A stretch of 64,000 nucleotides of DNA from an uncultured Arachnia sp. (GTDB lineage Bacteria; Actinomycetota; Actinomycetes; Propionibacteriales; Propionibacteriaceae): contig CANLSH010000005.1 of assembly GCA_947493705.1 (NCBI GenBank), positions 62,001 to 126,000 of the forward strand. The letters run 5' to 3'. The translations under genes were made by a program, and so were the position numbers. The notes beneath the pieces were generated by a model. That model did no database searches and was not told the DNA's origin. It saw only the letters and a program-made list of their open reading frames with translations. The stretch's first letter is position 1; each line of letters opens with the position of its first letter. This document shows positions 28,494 through 36,811 of the stretch, piece by piece.

Positions 28494-29786
28494 GTGAGCC
28501 CTGAACTCGTGACCCTCACGTTAGTGGTCATCACTGCGCTGGTGTTTGATTTCACCAACGGTTTCCACGACACAGGCAACGCCATGGCTACCTCCATTGC
28601 CACCAAGGCGTTGCCCCCTCGCACCGCCGTGGGTCTGTCGGCGATCCTCAACCTGGTGGGTGCATTCCTCTCGGTTGAGGTGGCGCTGACAGTCACGAAC
28701 GGGGTCATCAACATCCAGGATGCCAGCGGCGCCCCCCGCGAGGAATTTCTTGCCGATGGGGGTCAGGCGATCCTGTTGATCCTGCTCGCCGGCCTCGTTG
28801 GCGGCATCGTGTGGAACCTCCTGACATGGCTCTTCGGACTTCCCTCCAGCTCCTCTCACGCGCTCTTCGGGGGTCTGATCGGCGCCGCGATCGCCGGGCT
28901 CGGTATCCAAGGAGTGAAGTGGGTGGGCGACGGCACCACCCTCGACGGTGTGGTGGGAAAGGTCATCCTGCCCGGCCTGATGTCGCCAGTGATCGCGCTC
29001 ATCGTCGCTGCCATCGGCACGGCCTTGGTGTACCGCATCACCAAGGGCGTGGCGGAAAAATACCGCAACAGTGGTTTCCGCTGGGGCCAGATCGGCTCCG
29101 CCTCGCTCGTCTCCCTCGCGCATGGCACCAACGATGCGCAGAAAACGATGGGAGTGATCACCCTTGCACTCATCGCAAGCGGTCACTGGAGCGACCTCAC
29201 CGCCGTTCCATTCTGGGTCAAGGCGGCCTGCGCCGTCGCCATCGCGGCAGGCACATACATCGGCGGCTGGCGCATCATCCGGACCCTGGGCAAGGGTCTC
29301 GTTGAGATTTCGGCTCCGCAGGGCATGGCCGCGGAAGCCTCCTCCGCCGCTGTCATTCTGGTTTCCAGCCAGATGGGATTTGCCCTCTCGACGACGCATG
29401 TCGCCACTGGTTCCATTCTTGGCTCGGGCGTCGGCAGGCGGGGTGCGAAGGTCAATTGGAAAGTGGCCACTCGCATGTTGCTGGCGTGGGCCATCACGCT
29501 GCCGGCCGCCGGAGCCGTCGGAGCGCTGATGTGGCTCCTGGGTCACACGCTCGGCGGACTCTTCGGAGCCCTCGTCGTCTTCGGCCTGCTCGTGGCTTCG
29601 GCCAGTTTGATGTACTGGTACTCCCGCAGGACCCCCGTCGACTCCAAGAATGTCAACGACGACTGGGTGCCCGAAGATCTCCGCGGCGATCCAGAGCTGT
29701 TCGGGGCGACGGCTTTCCCACAGAGGGACATTGCTCCTGCAAGCGCACCCAAAAAGAAGAAAAAGAGGAAGAAGGCCAAGGTATGA
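28494..29786 (+). CDS. Inorganic phosphate transporter, PiT family
   Basis: A 430-residue low-affinity phosphate symporter. The duplicated PiT signature is visible in both halves: FDFTNGFHDTGNAMATSIAT near residue 20 and SLAHGTNDAQKTMGVITLAL near 210, with ten or more hydrophobic segments and SSSHALFGGLIGAAIAG and STTHVATGSILGSGVGRRG pore loops. The C-terminus is a very basic KKKKKRKKAKV tail, unusual for the family and possibly cytoplasmic. The GTG start near 28494 gives SPELVTLTLVV as the first helix; a TTG 16 codons upstream is less likely. The stop overlaps the next gene as ATGA. Confidence 0.93.
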   Translation: MSPELVTLTLVVITALVFDFTNGFHDTGNAMATSIATKALPPRTAVGLSAILNLVGAFLSVEVALTVTNGVINIQDASGAPREEFLADGGQAILLILLAGLVGGIVWNLLTWLFGLPSSSSHALFGGLIGAAIAGLGIQGVKWVGDGTTLDGVVGKVILPGLMSPVIALIVAAIGTALVYRITKGVAEKYRNSGFRWGQIGSASLVSLAHGTNDAQKTMGVITLALIASGHWSDLTAVPFWVKAACAVAIAAGTYIGGWRIIRTLGKGLVEISAPQGMAAEASSAAVILVSSQMGFALSTTHVATGSILGSGVGRRGAKVNWKVATRMLLAWAITLPAAGAVGALMWLLGHTLGGLFGALVVFGLLVASASLMYWYSRRTPVDSKNVNDDWVPEDLRGDPELFGATAFPQRDIAPASAPKKKKKRKKAKV

Positions 29787-30049
29787 ACAACATCATTTTG
29801 GCCCTCGAGGGTGCCGGCCAAGTGCTACTGGTGGGCGTCCTGCTGGGAGCGGGACTCCCCATGATTTTCGCATTCGGGATCAGAGCACTGTCCTACGGAG
29901 TCGGCGGTGCTGCGGACATCGAAACGCACGAGCCGCACCTCATTGGGAAGGTGCTGGCGGGTCTGTGTTTCGCAGTCGTGATCGGAGCGGTGATCGCAGG
30001 CGTCGGCGCGATCGTCGCGTCGGGCTTCGGCTGGGAACTCGGCTTCTAA
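29783..30049 (+). CDS. Small two-helix membrane protein coupled to the PiT transporter
   Basis: An 88-residue protein with two hydrophobic segments: residues about 6-35 (LALEGAGQVLLVGVLLGAGLP and following) and about 55-82 (VLAGLCFAVVIGAVIAGVGAIV). Its ATG overlaps the PiT stop as ATGA, so the two are translated together. Many PiT genes are paired with a DUF47/PhoU-like regulator, which this is not. I do not recognise a family with confidence; a role as accessory subunit or modulator of the transporter is an inference from coupling. Its last 4 bases overlap the end of the convergent GH130 gene. Confidence 0.8.
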   Translation: MNNIILALEGAGQVLLVGVLLGAGLPMIFAFGIRALSYGVGGAADIETHEPHLIGKVLAGLCFAVVIGAVIAGVGAIVASGFGWELGF

Positions 30050-31032
30050 CCAGTACGGGGTTCTGTGCCCCAGGGTCGGGCCGGGTCATGGACGGCGACG
30101 GCGAGCGTGGTGTCGCTCTGGCCGTAGTAGGCCAGCCATAGGCCCTTGAAGAACACCAACCCCTCCACGAATGTCACATTGGAGATCAGGCCGTGGGTGT
30201 CCTCGAACGTCTGCGGCTGCAACCATGGCTCCTGCAGTCTCGCGAGCACTTTAGTGGGGTTGGCCGGGTCGATCGCGATCTGGCCACAACGGTAGTCCAC
30301 GTCCACGTGGTCGTCGAAGACCTGCCGGGTGGCACCATTGGTGAGCATCACCAGCAATCCATTGTCGCTGAGAACCGGGGACGTTCCGATCTCGACGAGG
30401 TCTGCATCGAAGCTTCCCGGCGTCGGCGAATACATCGGTTCGGTGTCCCGGGTTCCAGGAGTCCAGTGGATGAGGTCGTCACTGGTGGCCCAGTAGATGC
30501 CACCCTCGCCGAAGTACATCCACCATTTCTCCTGCATCTGGAACGGCACGATGACGCCAGCCTTGCTCCAGTTGTGACCCCTCGGATCCATGGTGGCGAA
30601 GGTGTCGAAGTCCTCGAAAAGCGGGCCGTACTTGGTCCAAGACCGCAGATCCGTCGACGTCGCCAGACAAAGCTGCGCCATCCTCCGGTCCCAGCCCGTG
30701 TAGGTGAGGTAATACGTTCCGTCAATGAAGACGACGCGCGGATCCTCGCACCCAAAACACTCGTAGTCGTGCTCCGGGGAGAGGATGGGCTCGGCTTCCC
30801 GCTCGAAGTGGAAGCCATCGTCGCTGGTGGCCAGCCCAATGTGGGAAATGATGTCCTCGGCGTGGGCCCGATACAGCAGCACCACGTGATCACCGACGAC
30901 GAGTGCAGCCGGGTTGTACAGGTTCGTGGACTCCCACGAATCCCCGAGAGGTCTCATGATCGGATTGCCGGCGTAGGGTTCGAACGGCCCAAGCGGGAAC
31001 GCGGCGTGTTTGAAGAGGGAAACGGCGGTCAC
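30046..31032 (-). CDS. Glycoside hydrolase family 130 phosphorylase
   Basis: A 328-residue five-bladed beta-propeller enzyme of GH130. Members phosphorolyse beta-mannosides such as beta-1,4-mannooligosaccharides or mannosyl-glucose, giving mannose 1-phosphate. Visible features: NLYNPAALVVGDHVVLLYRAH near residue 37, GLATSDDGFHFEREAEPIL, FGCEDPRVVFIDGTYYLTYTG near 93 containing the catalytic Asp (EDPRV), and a late THGLISNVTFVEGLVFF. The next three genes upstream on the same strand are a sugar ABC importer, so the substrate is probably a small imported oligosaccharide processed in the cytoplasm. No signal peptide. Confidence 0.88.
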   Translation of the reverse strand: MTAVSLFKHAAFPLGPFEPYAGNPIMRPLGDSWESTNLYNPAALVVGDHVVLLYRAHAEDIISHIGLATSDDGFHFEREAEPILSPEHDYECFGCEDPRVVFIDGTYYLTYTGWDRRMAQLCLATSTDLRSWTKYGPLFEDFDTFATMDPRGHNWSKAGVIVPFQMQEKWWMYFGEGGIYWATSDDLIHWTPGTRDTEPMYSPTPGSFDADLVEIGTSPVLSDNGLLVMLTNGATRQVFDDHVDVDYRCGQIAIDPANPTKVLARLQEPWLQPQTFEDTHGLISNVTFVEGLVFFKGLWLAYYGQSDTTLAVAVHDPARPWGTEPRTG

Positions 31033-31054
31033 GACAACGATCTCCTATCGGGGC

Positions 31055-31888
31055 TCAACCCTTGACGCCGGAGCCGACGTCGGTTGAGGTGAAGTACTTC
31101 TGGAAGGCGGTGAACAGCAGAACCACGGGGAACGCAAGGACGCAGGCCCCGGCGAGGATTGCGCCGTTGGGATTGGAGGCGGTCTGCGAGATGTTGGTGA
31201 TGTAGTTCGCCAACGCCACCGCCAGGGGCTGCATGCTGGCCTCCTTCGTAATGAGGAACGGCCACAGGAATTCGTTCCATGGGCCGATGAAGGTCACCAG
31301 GATGACAGTCACCACAGCTGGACGCACTAACGGCAGCGCGATTGACCACAGAGTCCTGAGCTCACTGGCACCGTCGAGACGTGCTGACTCGAAGATCGAC
31401 TCCGGAAGTCCGAGAAAGAACTGACGGAAGATGAACACCGCGGTCGTGTTGATGAGGAACGGCAGGACAATCCCCAAGTACGTGTCCCCCAGCCCGTATG
31501 TACGAGTGAGAAGGACGTACAGGGGCACCATCAGCAACTGGAACGGAATCATCTGGACCAGCAGCATCAGGACGAAGATCAGACTGCGTCCGCGAAACCG
31601 CAGACGAGCCGACGCGTAGCCGGCGAGCAGCCCGAAGGTCAGGGTTCCCAGCAGCACACCGACAGTGAAAATCCCCGAGTTGAGCAACGCCTGGAGCAGC
31701 GGAATGCGGGAGTTGATGTCGGTGAAGTTTTGGACGGTCCATCCGCTCGTGGGGAGAAGGCTGGACGGGTCGTTGGTGGGGCTTGTCTGGAAGGCCCCGA
31801 TCACCATGAAGTAGAACGGAAAGATGAAGACGAGCGCGCCGATGATGAGAAGCACGTAGAGCAGGATCCGCTTGGCTTTATCAGACAT
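31055..31888 (-). CDS. Carbohydrate ABC transporter permease (MalG/MsmG type)
   Basis: A 277-residue permease with six hydrophobic segments, beginning with ILLYVLLIIGALVFIFPFYFMVIGAF. The coupling EAA loop is ESIFESARLDGASELRTLWSIALPLVRPA near residue 185, as in MsmG/MalG proteins. ATG 31888 overlaps the end of the partner permease by eight bases, so the start is well fixed. A longer frame upstream lies inside the partner gene. It follows the binder and the first permease in the order binder-F-G, and no ATPase gene is in the operon, so a shared MsiK-type ATPase encoded elsewhere is likely. Confidence 0.92.
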   Translation of the reverse strand: MSDKAKRILLYVLLIIGALVFIFPFYFMVIGAFQTSPTNDPSSLLPTSGWTVQNFTDINSRIPLLQALLNSGIFTVGVLLGTLTFGLLAGYASARLRFRGRSLIFVLMLLVQMIPFQLLMVPLYVLLTRTYGLGDTYLGIVLPFLINTTAVFIFRQFFLGLPESIFESARLDGASELRTLWSIALPLVRPAVVTVILVTFIGPWNEFLWPFLITKEASMQPLAVALANYITNISQTASNPNGAILAGACVLAFPVVLLFTAFQKYFTSTDVGSGVKG

Positions 31889-32840
31889 CGTCGTTGCCTC
31901 CCCCCACTCGATTGGCCATGGCTGACAGCAGTCCCACGATGATGACCAGCACCACACCAATGGCCGAGGCCACGTCGGGATTCGTCTGCTGCAGTGCCTT
32001 CTGATATATGAGCAGCACTGGCGTGGCTGAGGCCCCGTTGGGTCCGCCTCCGTTGGTGAGCAAGTAGGGCTCCGTGAAGAGGTTAGCCCCGATGATGATC
32101 GCGAGGATGAGTACCAGAACGGTGGCGGGTCGCACACCCGGAACAGTGACGTTCCAGAACCTGTGGAGAGTACCGGCACCGTCGATCGAGGCAGCTTCGT
32201 ACAGTTCTCCGGGAATAGCTTGCAATGCGGCCAGGTACAGCAGGATGAAGAACCCCAACTGCTTCCAGGCCACGTACAACGCGATGGACGGCATGGCCAG
32301 GTTGGAGTTGATGAGCCACGACGGTTCGGGCGCGAGTGGTCCGAGGATCGTGTTGATGAGTCCGTCCTGCGCGAAGAGCAGCAGCCACACGCCGATGAGC
32401 GACACGCTGGCTGTGACGTACGGCACGTAGAACGCGACTCGGAACACCGCTGCCCACCGCACCCCCGCGTTGAGGGCGGTGGCGAGCACCATGGCCAGCA
32501 CTACTGTGATGGGGACATTGATCACCAGGAAGATCAACGTGTTCAGGAACGATCGCAGAACGGCCGGGTCCGTCAGGGCTGTCACGTAGTTCGCGAAACC
32601 GACAAACTCATGATCCACATTGGATCCGGGCGCCGTGAAGATGTAGTCGTGGAATGAGATCCAGATGGCCAGGAAGAACGGGTACGCGAACACCACAGCC
32701 AAGAAAATTACGTACGGAGCGCTGAACAAAATACCGAGCGGTTGCTTGCCCAGCAGCCGTTCGCTGAGCGAAGCTGTTCTTTTCTCCCCCACATCCCCGG
32801 CCTCACCGGCCGGGGATTGCGGAGTGGTGACGGTACTCAT
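31881..32840 (-). CDS. Carbohydrate ABC transporter permease (MalF/MsmF type)
   Basis: A 319-residue permease with a polar N-terminus of about 35 residues, then six hydrophobic segments (PLGILFSAPYVIFLAVVFAYP is the first). The coupling loop GELYEAASIDGAGTLHRFWNVTVPGVRPA near residue 220 is the EAA motif. The C-terminal helix IGVVLVIIVGLLSAMANRV ends the protein. Its ATG at 32840 overlaps the stop of the binding-protein gene by one base. Forms a heterodimer with the permease that follows. Confidence 0.92.
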   Translation of the reverse strand: MSTVTTPQSPAGEAGDVGEKRTASLSERLLGKQPLGILFSAPYVIFLAVVFAYPFFLAIWISFHDYIFTAPGSNVDHEFVGFANYVTALTDPAVLRSFLNTLIFLVINVPITVVLAMVLATALNAGVRWAAVFRVAFYVPYVTASVSLIGVWLLLFAQDGLINTILGPLAPEPSWLINSNLAMPSIALYVAWKQLGFFILLYLAALQAIPGELYEAASIDGAGTLHRFWNVTVPGVRPATVLVLILAIIIGANLFTEPYLLTNGGGPNGASATPVLLIYQKALQQTNPDVASAIGVVLVIIVGLLSAMANRVGGGNDDV

Positions 32841-34144
32841 CAGCCTGAGATGAGACTGTTCACCGACTCCTCAGCCGCTGAAAGGGCGTCGGGGATGGGA
32901 GTGGTGCCGAAGATGACCGCTCCCGAATAGTCGTCTCGGAAGTCCTGCCACATTTCCACGGAGTTCGGGACGCTGGGCACATCGACGGTCCGCGCCGCCT
33001 GGTCTGCGAAATCGACGTAATTCGGGTTGGCCTCGAAGTAGTCCGGGTACTTCTCTTCCAAGCCCGGTCGCATGGGCATCTGGCCTGTGGCCTCCAGGAG
33101 CGCACCGTCGGACTCCTCACTGGTGGTGAACTTCAGGAACTCCCACGCGGTGCCCGTGTTCTCGCAGCTCGTGAACATCGAGATGTTCTTGGCGTCGGCG
33201 AAGGTGTAGATGTCCTCCGGGGCCTTGCCGTCCTGCGTCGGGACGGGCATGAAGCCGTAGTCAATCTCACCCTCGTACGAAGCGATGGCCCACGGTCCCG
33301 CCATCTGCATGGCGGAAGCACCCGTGCCCATGGCGTCGTCGTTGGATGCCTCCTTCGGGGACAGGCCCTTCTCATAAAGTCCCCGGAAGAATTCCATCAC
33401 GGCCTCGCCGTTCTCGTCGTTGAACGTCGCAGCCCCATCCTCCACCAGATTGGTGCCACCGGTCTGCGCAAGGTAGGTGGGGTAGAAATCAAACCAGGAC
33501 TGGTAGAACTCACTGGTGGGCGCTGGCCAGATCGCAGCCTTGGCAGCACCAGAATCCACAATCGTTTGGGCATTCGCAGTGAACTTCTCGTAGGTGTCCA
33601 TGTCCGGATTCTCGGGATCGAGGCCGGCCTCGCTGAAGATCTCCTTGTTGTACATCACCATGACGGGGTTGGACTTCCACGGAACCTGGAACAGGCCGCC
33701 ATCCTGACCGCGATACCCCTCGACGAGATCTCCGCCACGCTCCGTCAGGTAGTCCTCACCGCCTTCCATGGTGGCGAGGTCAACCAGCCCGCCCTGTCGT
33801 TCCCATTGGGGAGCGGCGGCCGGTGAGATGTTGTAGACCAGACACGGTGCCGTGCCTGCGGTGATGGCCGCCGTGATTGCTTCCTCGGAGCTGGAGCCGG
33901 CGGGAATCTCTTGGGCGGTGACCTGCTGATCGGGATTGTCGGCATTCCACTGATCAGTGACGTCGTTGCCCCAGGCAACCTCTTGTTCGTTGTTGGAGAA
34001 CCAGACGGTGATGGGGCCGGTGGCGCCCGAATCTTCTGGCGTCCCGTTTCCGCTCTCGTCCCCATTGTTATCACCGCCACAGGCGACGAGGAGGGCGATC
34101 ACGGCCAGGCCGATGACTGCAGACGTTGCTTTTCGGTTGTTCAT
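32840..34144 (-). CDS. Sugar ABC transporter substrate-binding lipoprotein (family 1)
   Basis: A 434-residue binding protein with signal peptide and lipobox LVAC (Cys22), followed by a low-complexity Gly/Asp/Asn/Glu linker. The mature region is MalE-like: PITVWFSNNEQEVAWGNDVTDQWN at the start, LVDLATMEGGEDYL, FQVPWKSNPVMVMYNKEIFSEAGLDP in the middle, and PWAIASYEGEIDYGFMPVP near the end of the sugar cleft. ATG 34144 has GAGGAG eight bases upstream. First gene of the operon; a perfect -10 hexamer lies 34-39 bases upstream of the start. Substrate unknown, but linkage to a GH130 enzyme suggests a beta-mannoside or related oligosaccharide. Confidence 0.93.
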   Translation of the reverse strand: MNNRKATSAVIGLAVIALLVACGGDNNGDESGNGTPEDSGATGPITVWFSNNEQEVAWGNDVTDQWNADNPDQQVTAQEIPAGSSSEEAITAAITAGTAPCLVYNISPAAAPQWERQGGLVDLATMEGGEDYLTERGGDLVEGYRGQDGGLFQVPWKSNPVMVMYNKEIFSEAGLDPENPDMDTYEKFTANAQTIVDSGAAKAAIWPAPTSEFYQSWFDFYPTYLAQTGGTNLVEDGAATFNDENGEAVMEFFRGLYEKGLSPKEASNDDAMGTGASAMQMAGPWAIASYEGEIDYGFMPVPTQDGKAPEDIYTFADAKNISMFTSCENTGTAWEFLKFTTSEESDGALLEATGQMPMRPGLEEKYPDYFEANPNYVDFADQAARTVDVPSVPNSVEMWQDFRDDYSGAVIFGTTPIPDALSAAEESVNSLISG

Positions 34145-34177
34145 CGCACACTCCTCATTGAGACGCTCAGTGCTCGG

Positions 34178-34183
34178 ATTATA
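34178..34183 (-). promoter_or_regulatory. Likely -10 element of the sugar ABC operon
   Basis: On the minus strand this reads TATAAT, identical to the sigma-70 consensus, in an otherwise GC-rich window and 34-39 bases upstream of the ATG of the binding-protein gene. That spacing leaves a 5' leader of about 25 bases with a GAGGAG ribosome site. No good -35 hexamer is seen 17 bases further upstream, so an activator may be needed. The following 100 bases (34200-34275) are unusually AT-rich for this genome. Confidence 0.5.
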
Positions 34184-34345
34184 TCTCCGGCTCGGACCAA
34201 CTCGATGCAGAAAAGTGCCTCCAAAATAAAAAAATCAGTGATAACCGCACCAAATGAGCTTTCAACTTCGTAGCATCGGAACTCAGACCGGGAATGAGCG
34301 CTGGATCGCGGCGAATCCCCCAAGGCCCGATGAAAGCAGTCAACG

Positions 34346-36580
34346 ATGACCAGAAAAACTGTACGGCGGTTGTCCCTCGCCACTTCCGTGGGTGTGTCGG
34401 CGGCGCTTCTATTTGCGGGACTCGGCGCCGTTTTCGCGCATGGTGATACGGCCGCTGACGACGCCGACCCTGGTGTGAGCCCGCTGACCAACCTCACCCA
34501 CTTGAATTTCTTGGGCGACACCGTCGCCCCGCCGGAGCAGGATGGGCACTCCACCTACCGGTTGGCGGAGGAACCTGCTTTTGGTGTGCTGTGGACCTAC
34601 GCCGACGCACGGGACGGGGGCACCTTCGAACGCGTGGGTGGTGGCCCCTACGACGAGTCGACCGACACGTGGGGTCAGGGCGCCTTCAATACCGACGACC
34701 TCACACGGGCCGCGGTCGTCTACCTGAGGCACTGGCAGAACACTGGCGACGAGGACAGCCGGGAGAGTGCGTATCAGTTGTTGCGTGGCGTGGCCTATAT
34801 GCAGACGACCATCGGCGAGAACGCAGGGAACGTCGTGTTGTGGATGCAGCCCGACGGAGCCCTCAATCCGAGTCCTGAACCAGTGGAACTGCCCGACCCG
34901 AGCGACTCCGGGGAGTCGTACTGGCTCGCCCGCACCGTGTGGGCGCTTGGAGAGGGTTACGAAGCATTCGTGGATGAGGATCCGGCATTCGCTGACTTCC
35001 TGGAGGACCGGCTCAAACTGTCGCTCACCGCGCTGGAACGGAGTTCCCTGTCCCGCTACGGGAGCTACGACGTCTCTGACGGCGTACGAGTTCCGGCGTG
35101 GTTGATCGTCGACGGCGCCGACGCGACTGCAGAGGCGCTACTCGGGCTGGCAGCCTATGTCAGAAGTGCGCCATCGGATTCAAACGTGGCGGACAGGGCG
35201 GAGGAAGCGCTGGAACGCTACGCCGAGGGCATTGCCGCCATGTCGTCCGGGCAGGCGGGCAACTGGCCGTTCGGCTCCGTCGTGCAGTGGACTCACTCGC
35301 GTTCTTTGTGGCACGCCTGGGCCTCGCAGATGCCGGCGGCTCTGGCGCAGGCTGCGGATGCTCTCGATGCGGAAGACCAGACAATCCTGCAGGCCGCATT
35401 GACTGACGCGGCAGTTTTCACGCCCTACCTGCTCACGTCGACCGGACCGATCAATGGCTGGCAGCCGGCACCGACCGATCTGACTCAGATCGCCTATGGC
35501 GTCGATTCGCGATTGCAATCATTGTTGACGCTGGCAGACGTGACCGACAAGCCGGGGCTGGAGTCACTCGCCGCGATGACCGGCGCCTGGTACTTCGGCG
35601 CAAACCGCGCCGGGGAACCGATGTACAACCCGGAGACTGGCGTCACCTACGACGGGCTTCAAGCCAATGGGGACATCAACCGTAACTCTGGGGCGGAGTC
35701 GGCCATCCACGGCCTGCTGTCGATGCTGGCGCTGGATGCGCATCCCGAAGTCGCTGCCGCTGCCCAGACGATGACGACGCTCGTGTCCATGGATGGCGTC
35801 GCCGTCGCGGAAGCGGAGACAGGCACAGTCGGCGACCCTGCCGAGGTGGTGACGCCCGAGTCCGGCTGGACCGGCGAGTCGGCGTGGAGCGGTGGCGCGT
35901 ACGTGTCCATGCCCGATGGTTCGAGCGGCACGTGGGAGGTCGAAGCTTCGGAGCAACCGCGGCTCGTGCTGCCGATAGTTGACCTCGTGGAGGGTGATTC
36001 GGTGCAGCTGGACTTCTCCGCGGGAGATGAGTCCCTTGGTCGCGTTGATACCGGAGCCGGTGGTGCGCAGGGCGTAACTGATGCCCCGGGGTCGCTGTTA
36101 CCTGTGACGCTCGACGGCGAGTTGCCGGCGGGTGTCACGGAGTTGTCCGTCACCGCGACGGGCGAAGGGGCTCCGGCGAAATTGGATGCCGTGTTGCTGA
36201 TTCCAGTGGTGTCCCGTCTGGTCCTGAGTGGAGGAGGTCATGAGACCGTGCTGTTGCACAACGCCACCGATGTGGCCCGCACCGGGACAGTCGAACAGAG
36301 CGGTCCCGCCGGAACCGTATGGAGTTCCTATGATCGTTTCGGAGAACTGGTGGAGAACGGCGGCGGTGGCTCCGTCTCACTGCAGCCCCAGGGCTTCGCG
36401 GTCGTCAGAGATGCACCATCCCTGACGCCCACGCCGTCGGTGTCGGCTACGGCGTCGTCCACCCCGAGTGTGCAGCCAACAACAAGCGCAAGCGGGCAGC
36501 CGACTTCCAGCCCCACCTCGACAAGTACGACGACACCGCCGACGACAAGACCACCGGGGCTGCCATCAACGGGAGAGTAG
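34346..36580 (+). CDS. Large secreted protein with predicted alpha/alpha barrel and a truncated LPXTG tail
   Basis: A 744-residue exported protein. Signal peptide: MTRKTVRRLSLATSVGVSAALL with AxA cleavage near FAHGDTAA. Residues about 60-470 are helical repeats with aromatic motifs (YWLARTVWALGEGYEAF, GNWPFGSVVQWTHSRSLWHAW, MTGAWYFGANRAGEPMY) that resemble an (alpha/alpha)6 glycoside hydrolase or lyase barrel; I cannot name the family. Residues about 490-650 look like beta-sandwich carbohydrate-binding material. The C-terminus is a Pro/Thr/Ser-rich linker ending LPSTGE and stop. LPSTG is a sortase motif, but the hydrophobic helix and basic tail that should follow are absent. Divergent from the sugar ABC operon, so it may release oligosaccharides for it. 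Confidence 0.75.
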   Translation: MTRKTVRRLSLATSVGVSAALLFAGLGAVFAHGDTAADDADPGVSPLTNLTHLNFLGDTVAPPEQDGHSTYRLAEEPAFGVLWTYADARDGGTFERVGGGPYDESTDTWGQGAFNTDDLTRAAVVYLRHWQNTGDEDSRESAYQLLRGVAYMQTTIGENAGNVVLWMQPDGALNPSPEPVELPDPSDSGESYWLARTVWALGEGYEAFVDEDPAFADFLEDRLKLSLTALERSSLSRYGSYDVSDGVRVPAWLIVDGADATAEALLGLAAYVRSAPSDSNVADRAEEALERYAEGIAAMSSGQAGNWPFGSVVQWTHSRSLWHAWASQMPAALAQAADALDAEDQTILQAALTDAAVFTPYLLTSTGPINGWQPAPTDLTQIAYGVDSRLQSLLTLADVTDKPGLESLAAMTGAWYFGANRAGEPMYNPETGVTYDGLQANGDINRNSGAESAIHGLLSMLALDAHPEVAAAAQTMTTLVSMDGVAVAEAETGTVGDPAEVVTPESGWTGESAWSGGAYVSMPDGSSGTWEVEASEQPRLVLPIVDLVEGDSVQLDFSAGDESLGRVDTGAGGAQGVTDAPGSLLPVTLDGELPAGVTELSVTATGEGAPAKLDAVLLIPVVSRLVLSGGGHETVLLHNATDVARTGTVEQSGPAGTVWSSYDRFGELVENGGGGSVSLQPQGFAVVRDAPSLTPTPSVSATASSTPSVQPTTSASGQPTSSPTSTSTTTPPTTRPPGLPSTGE

Positions 36581-36585
36581 GGATT

Positions 36586-36790
36586 GACCACCGGCTGAGA
36601 GCATCTTCGTACCAGCTTCCCAGCCGCTGCGTGGCGCCGTGAGGAAAGAAAATACCCCTTCCTCGCTGATCGAGTAGGCCGCCTGCGGCCGTGTCGAGAT
36701 CGCTGGAGGCTGCAAGTGGCCTCGACACGCGCTGGGCTCCTTCGTCGCCGAGCGCTACTCGACCACCGGCTGAACGCATCCTCGTACCAG
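36586..36790. repeat. Repeat element with 30-base direct repeats at its ends
   Basis: A 30-base segment GACCACCGGCTGAGAGCATC + TTCGTACCAG at 36586-36615 recurs at 36761-36790 with three mismatches. Between them lies a palindromic unit of the GAGTAG/TGTCGA family: GATCGAGTAGGCCGCCTGCG near 36669 with GGCCGTGTCGAGATC, then inverted CCTCGACACG near 36720 and CTACTCGACC near 36756. The left copy begins five bases after the stop codon of the secreted protein gene, and the right copy ends 21 bases before the end of hemL. It may act as a transcription boundary between two convergent genes. Confidence 0.75.
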
Positions 36791-36811
36791 GCGTCGAAAC
36801 AATCTATACAG

